From Chitinophagaceae bacterium (GTDB lineage: Bacteria; Bacteroidota; Bacteroidia; Chitinophagales; Chitinophagaceae): a stretch of DNA of 64,000 nucleotides. This document shows, piece after piece, positions 63,401 through 64,000 of the stretch. The notes under the pieces were generated by a model that saw nothing but the letters and a program-made list of their open reading frames with translations, was not told the origin of the DNA and ran no database searches. The stretch covers positions 304,517-368,516 of the forward strand of contig JANINS010000002.1 of assembly GCA_024508725.1 (NCBI GenBank), written 5' to 3'. Numbering within the stretch: position 1 is the first letter of the stretch; every line of letters begins with the position of its first letter. The position numbers were made by a program, and so were the translations under genes.

Positions 63401-64000
63401 CAACCGGATCTTTAGGTTGTCAGGGTTCTCCATATCCAATAGTAGTAACCGTTAATCCAACACCGAGTATTACAGGAGTACCATCAACAGCGAGTATCTG
63501 TAACAATACATCAACGAACATAGCGTTATCATCAACAGCACTGAGTACCTACAGCTGGACGATCGGAGCAGTAACAGGAGGTATTACAGGACAGGCAGCA
63601 GGATCGGGTAATACGATCGCACAAACTCTGATCAATCCGAGTAATGCAACAGCGGGCACAGTAGAGTATTTGGTTACAGCAACGAGTACAACAGGAAGCT
63701 GTGCATCATCAGCACCATATTCTATCATCGTTACTGTTAATCCAACCCCGAGTATTACGGGAGTACCATCAACAGCGAGTATCTGTAATAATACATCGAC
63801 TAATATTGCACTGAGTTCAACAGCACCGAGTACCTATAGCTGGACGATCGGAGCAGTAACAGGAGGTATCACAGGACAGGCTGCAGGATCAGGTAATACG
63901 ATCGCACAGCTATTAACGAACCCAAGCAATGCGACAGCAGGCACGGTAGAGTATTTGGTTACAGCAACGAGTACAACAGGAAGCTGTGCATCATCAGCAC
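60433..64000 (+). CDS. Giant secreted surface protein with PKD and 94-95-aa repeats, 3' truncated
   Basis: The frame is open from ATG 60433 to the window end (about 1189 codons), so the gene continues. A ~40-residue N-terminal extension precedes a signal segment (FKVFVFLFFLSVGKESLASHVVGG). The start of the mature part resembles gliding/T9SS surface proteins (VVGGALTYVHNGGSSYTITLKLYRDC). PKD-like domains follow (WNFGDGNTSTAVSPSHTYTT), then two full ~85-aa repeats (VDAGTNQQIC...TTGTGTFSPNATTLN) and then 94-95-aa repeats from about 63175. It is probably a type IX-exported adhesin or motility protein. Confidence 0.88.
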   Translation, partial: MRNLRCTKTNLGVSACQEVSCKKELQQVTPRLLRSWLFKVFVFLFFLSVGKESLASHVVGGALTYVHNGGSSYTITLKLYRDCAGVTLGGTAAITVVGYNGLTFTPSRDITLTRISVTSLDPDLDSCAIAPNPLPCVEEHIYRATVNNLPENAGGYHLYYQTSARNQFVTNVNTGCNCIGESFYAYIPGTSMIWHEGFTLANGTTSDAGTTAWTRTLGPTNPAYARVESNRFEISGADNAQVIWTSQLINISSYTSGVNLAVDLMENSNMEFNDSLLAYYSLDGGPFTLFPNNGIATDDFTAQLATATGLAGSTIQIMIRAKYGGSSNGEIFRFDNVIVSGNDFATNGNPVFTEFPPLFLCANQPFVFDHSATDPDGDSLVYSFYTPYNGFTGGSPGTAVAPTFSNNVATFTPVIFKSGYSATNPLGGTPLTLDPVSGQLSGTPSANGQYLVGIKVSEYRNGVLLGEMVRDFQFNVVTCQPPAEAQITPSGVLTSCNTATVTFPNNSSISASNFWWNFGVTSTLADTSTQQYPTYTYTNVGTYTVTLITNKGLTCADTSTATLYVGWVAAAFNAPASACINTAVNFTNTSSVSANATITGYQWNFGDGNTSTAVSPSHTYTTAGTYNVSLKVTNSIGCDSTIVKTITINSRPTVNAGVDTAICASNVNVPLNGSFTNSSGVTWSGGLGTYSPNNTTATAIYTPSTAEITAGTVTLTLTTAANGACSAAVDTKQITITPVITVEAGNNQVICKGTSATLAGSVTGGTTTGVWTTSGTGTFAPNATTLNAIYTPSNADQTAGGVKLYLTSTNNVGCSAKKDSLLISFFDYPIVDAGTNQQICAGFNLLLSGSVSGSSTTGIWSTTGTGTFSPNATTLNATYIPSAADRAAGSVILRLTATNSCSPVPYEDITVTIQPTPSVTSGNTATICSNATTNIGLTANISSTFSWTIGTNNGGITGASAGSGNTIAQQLVNPSNSTQGNIQYIVTPASTGSLGCQGSPYPIVVTVNPTPSITGVPSTASICNNTSTNIALSSTALSTYSWTIGAVTGGITGQAAGSGNTIAQTLINPSNATAGTVEYLVTATSTTGSCASSAPYSIIVTVNPTPSITGVPSTASICNNTSTNIALSSTAPSTYSWTIGAVTGGITGQAAGSGNTIAQLLTNPSNATAGTVEYLVTATSTTGSCASSA
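63175..64000 (+). repeat. Tandem coding repeats of 282-285 bp
   Basis: Units start with CCAAC at 63175, 63457 and 63742 (periods 282 and 285 bp, 94 and 95 codons). The second and third are nearly identical in DNA (for example TGGACGATCGGAGCAGTAAC in both). The third unit is cut by the window end. Confidence 0.9.

Noticed and set aside
63175..64000. CRISPR-like array
   Set aside because: The repeats are 282-285 bp, in frame and coding; there are no short repeats with unique spacers.

Overview
This 64 kb window reads as chromosomal DNA of a Bacteroidota bacterium, most likely a Chitinophagaceae-type soil or plant-litter degrader. The signs are secreted proteins with type IX secretion sorting tails, 7TMR-DISM/HisKA_3 signalling, a DUF6728-like microprotein, an XRE-S24 regulator and many short AT-rich intergenic repeats. 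Species is not called. No rRNA, CRISPR array, prophage or replication origin was seen; there is one tRNA.

Region 1 (1-16.8 kb) is a pectin and galacturonate locus. It encodes three pectinesterase-family proteins (the first cut by the window edge), a rhamnogalacturonan acetylesterase, a GH28 polygalacturonase, a GH105 unsaturated glycuronyl hydrolase with an extra C-terminal domain, and a Gfo/Idh/MocA oxidoreductase. Uptake and catabolism follow: UxaC, two PfkB-type KDG kinases, a YhcH-family protein, KDPG aldolase and a hexuronate-type MFS transporter. Esters are removed, the backbone is cut, uronates are imported, isomerised, and finally split to pyruvate and glyceraldehyde-3-phosphate. Tagaturonate reductase and altronate dehydratase (UxaB, UxaA) are not in the window, nor is a SusC/SusD pair. 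Two intergenic regions share a LacI-type operator-like sequence.

Region 2 (17-39.9 kb) is mixed housekeeping: two small hypotheticals, dapD, a head-to-head tryptophanase and tyrosine phenol-lyase pair, membrane and envelope-stress small proteins, a PLD-family synthase, tRNA-Leu(GAG), katG, proline dehydrogenase, a thioesterase, a YgjV-GNAT-like fusion, pdhB, a NarL-type two-component system and rsmG.

Region 3 (40.1-43.1 kb) is a complete-looking 2996-bp IS1595-family element. It has 56/57-bp terminal inverted repeats and an 8-bp target duplication. Besides the transposase it carries two microproteins and a two-gene module: an unrecognised 250-aa protein plus a PIN-domain nuclease. It has inserted into one copy of a dispersed intergenic repeat.

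Region 4 (43.2-64 kb) holds a GT2 glycosyltransferase, tgt (lacking the usual zinc cysteines), lpxB, surE, an XRE-S24 regulator, pdeM, gltA, an LptF/LptG permease, a response-regulator/NtrC/histidine-kinase cluster, two flavin-reductase-fold proteins, an MbnH/MbnP-like di-heme/copper-protein pair, and the first ~1190 codons of a giant repeat-rich surface protein that runs off the window.

The least explained feature is a short dispersed repeat with about ten recognisable copies, present only in intergenic DNA. In two places inverted copies bracket small two-gene modules.
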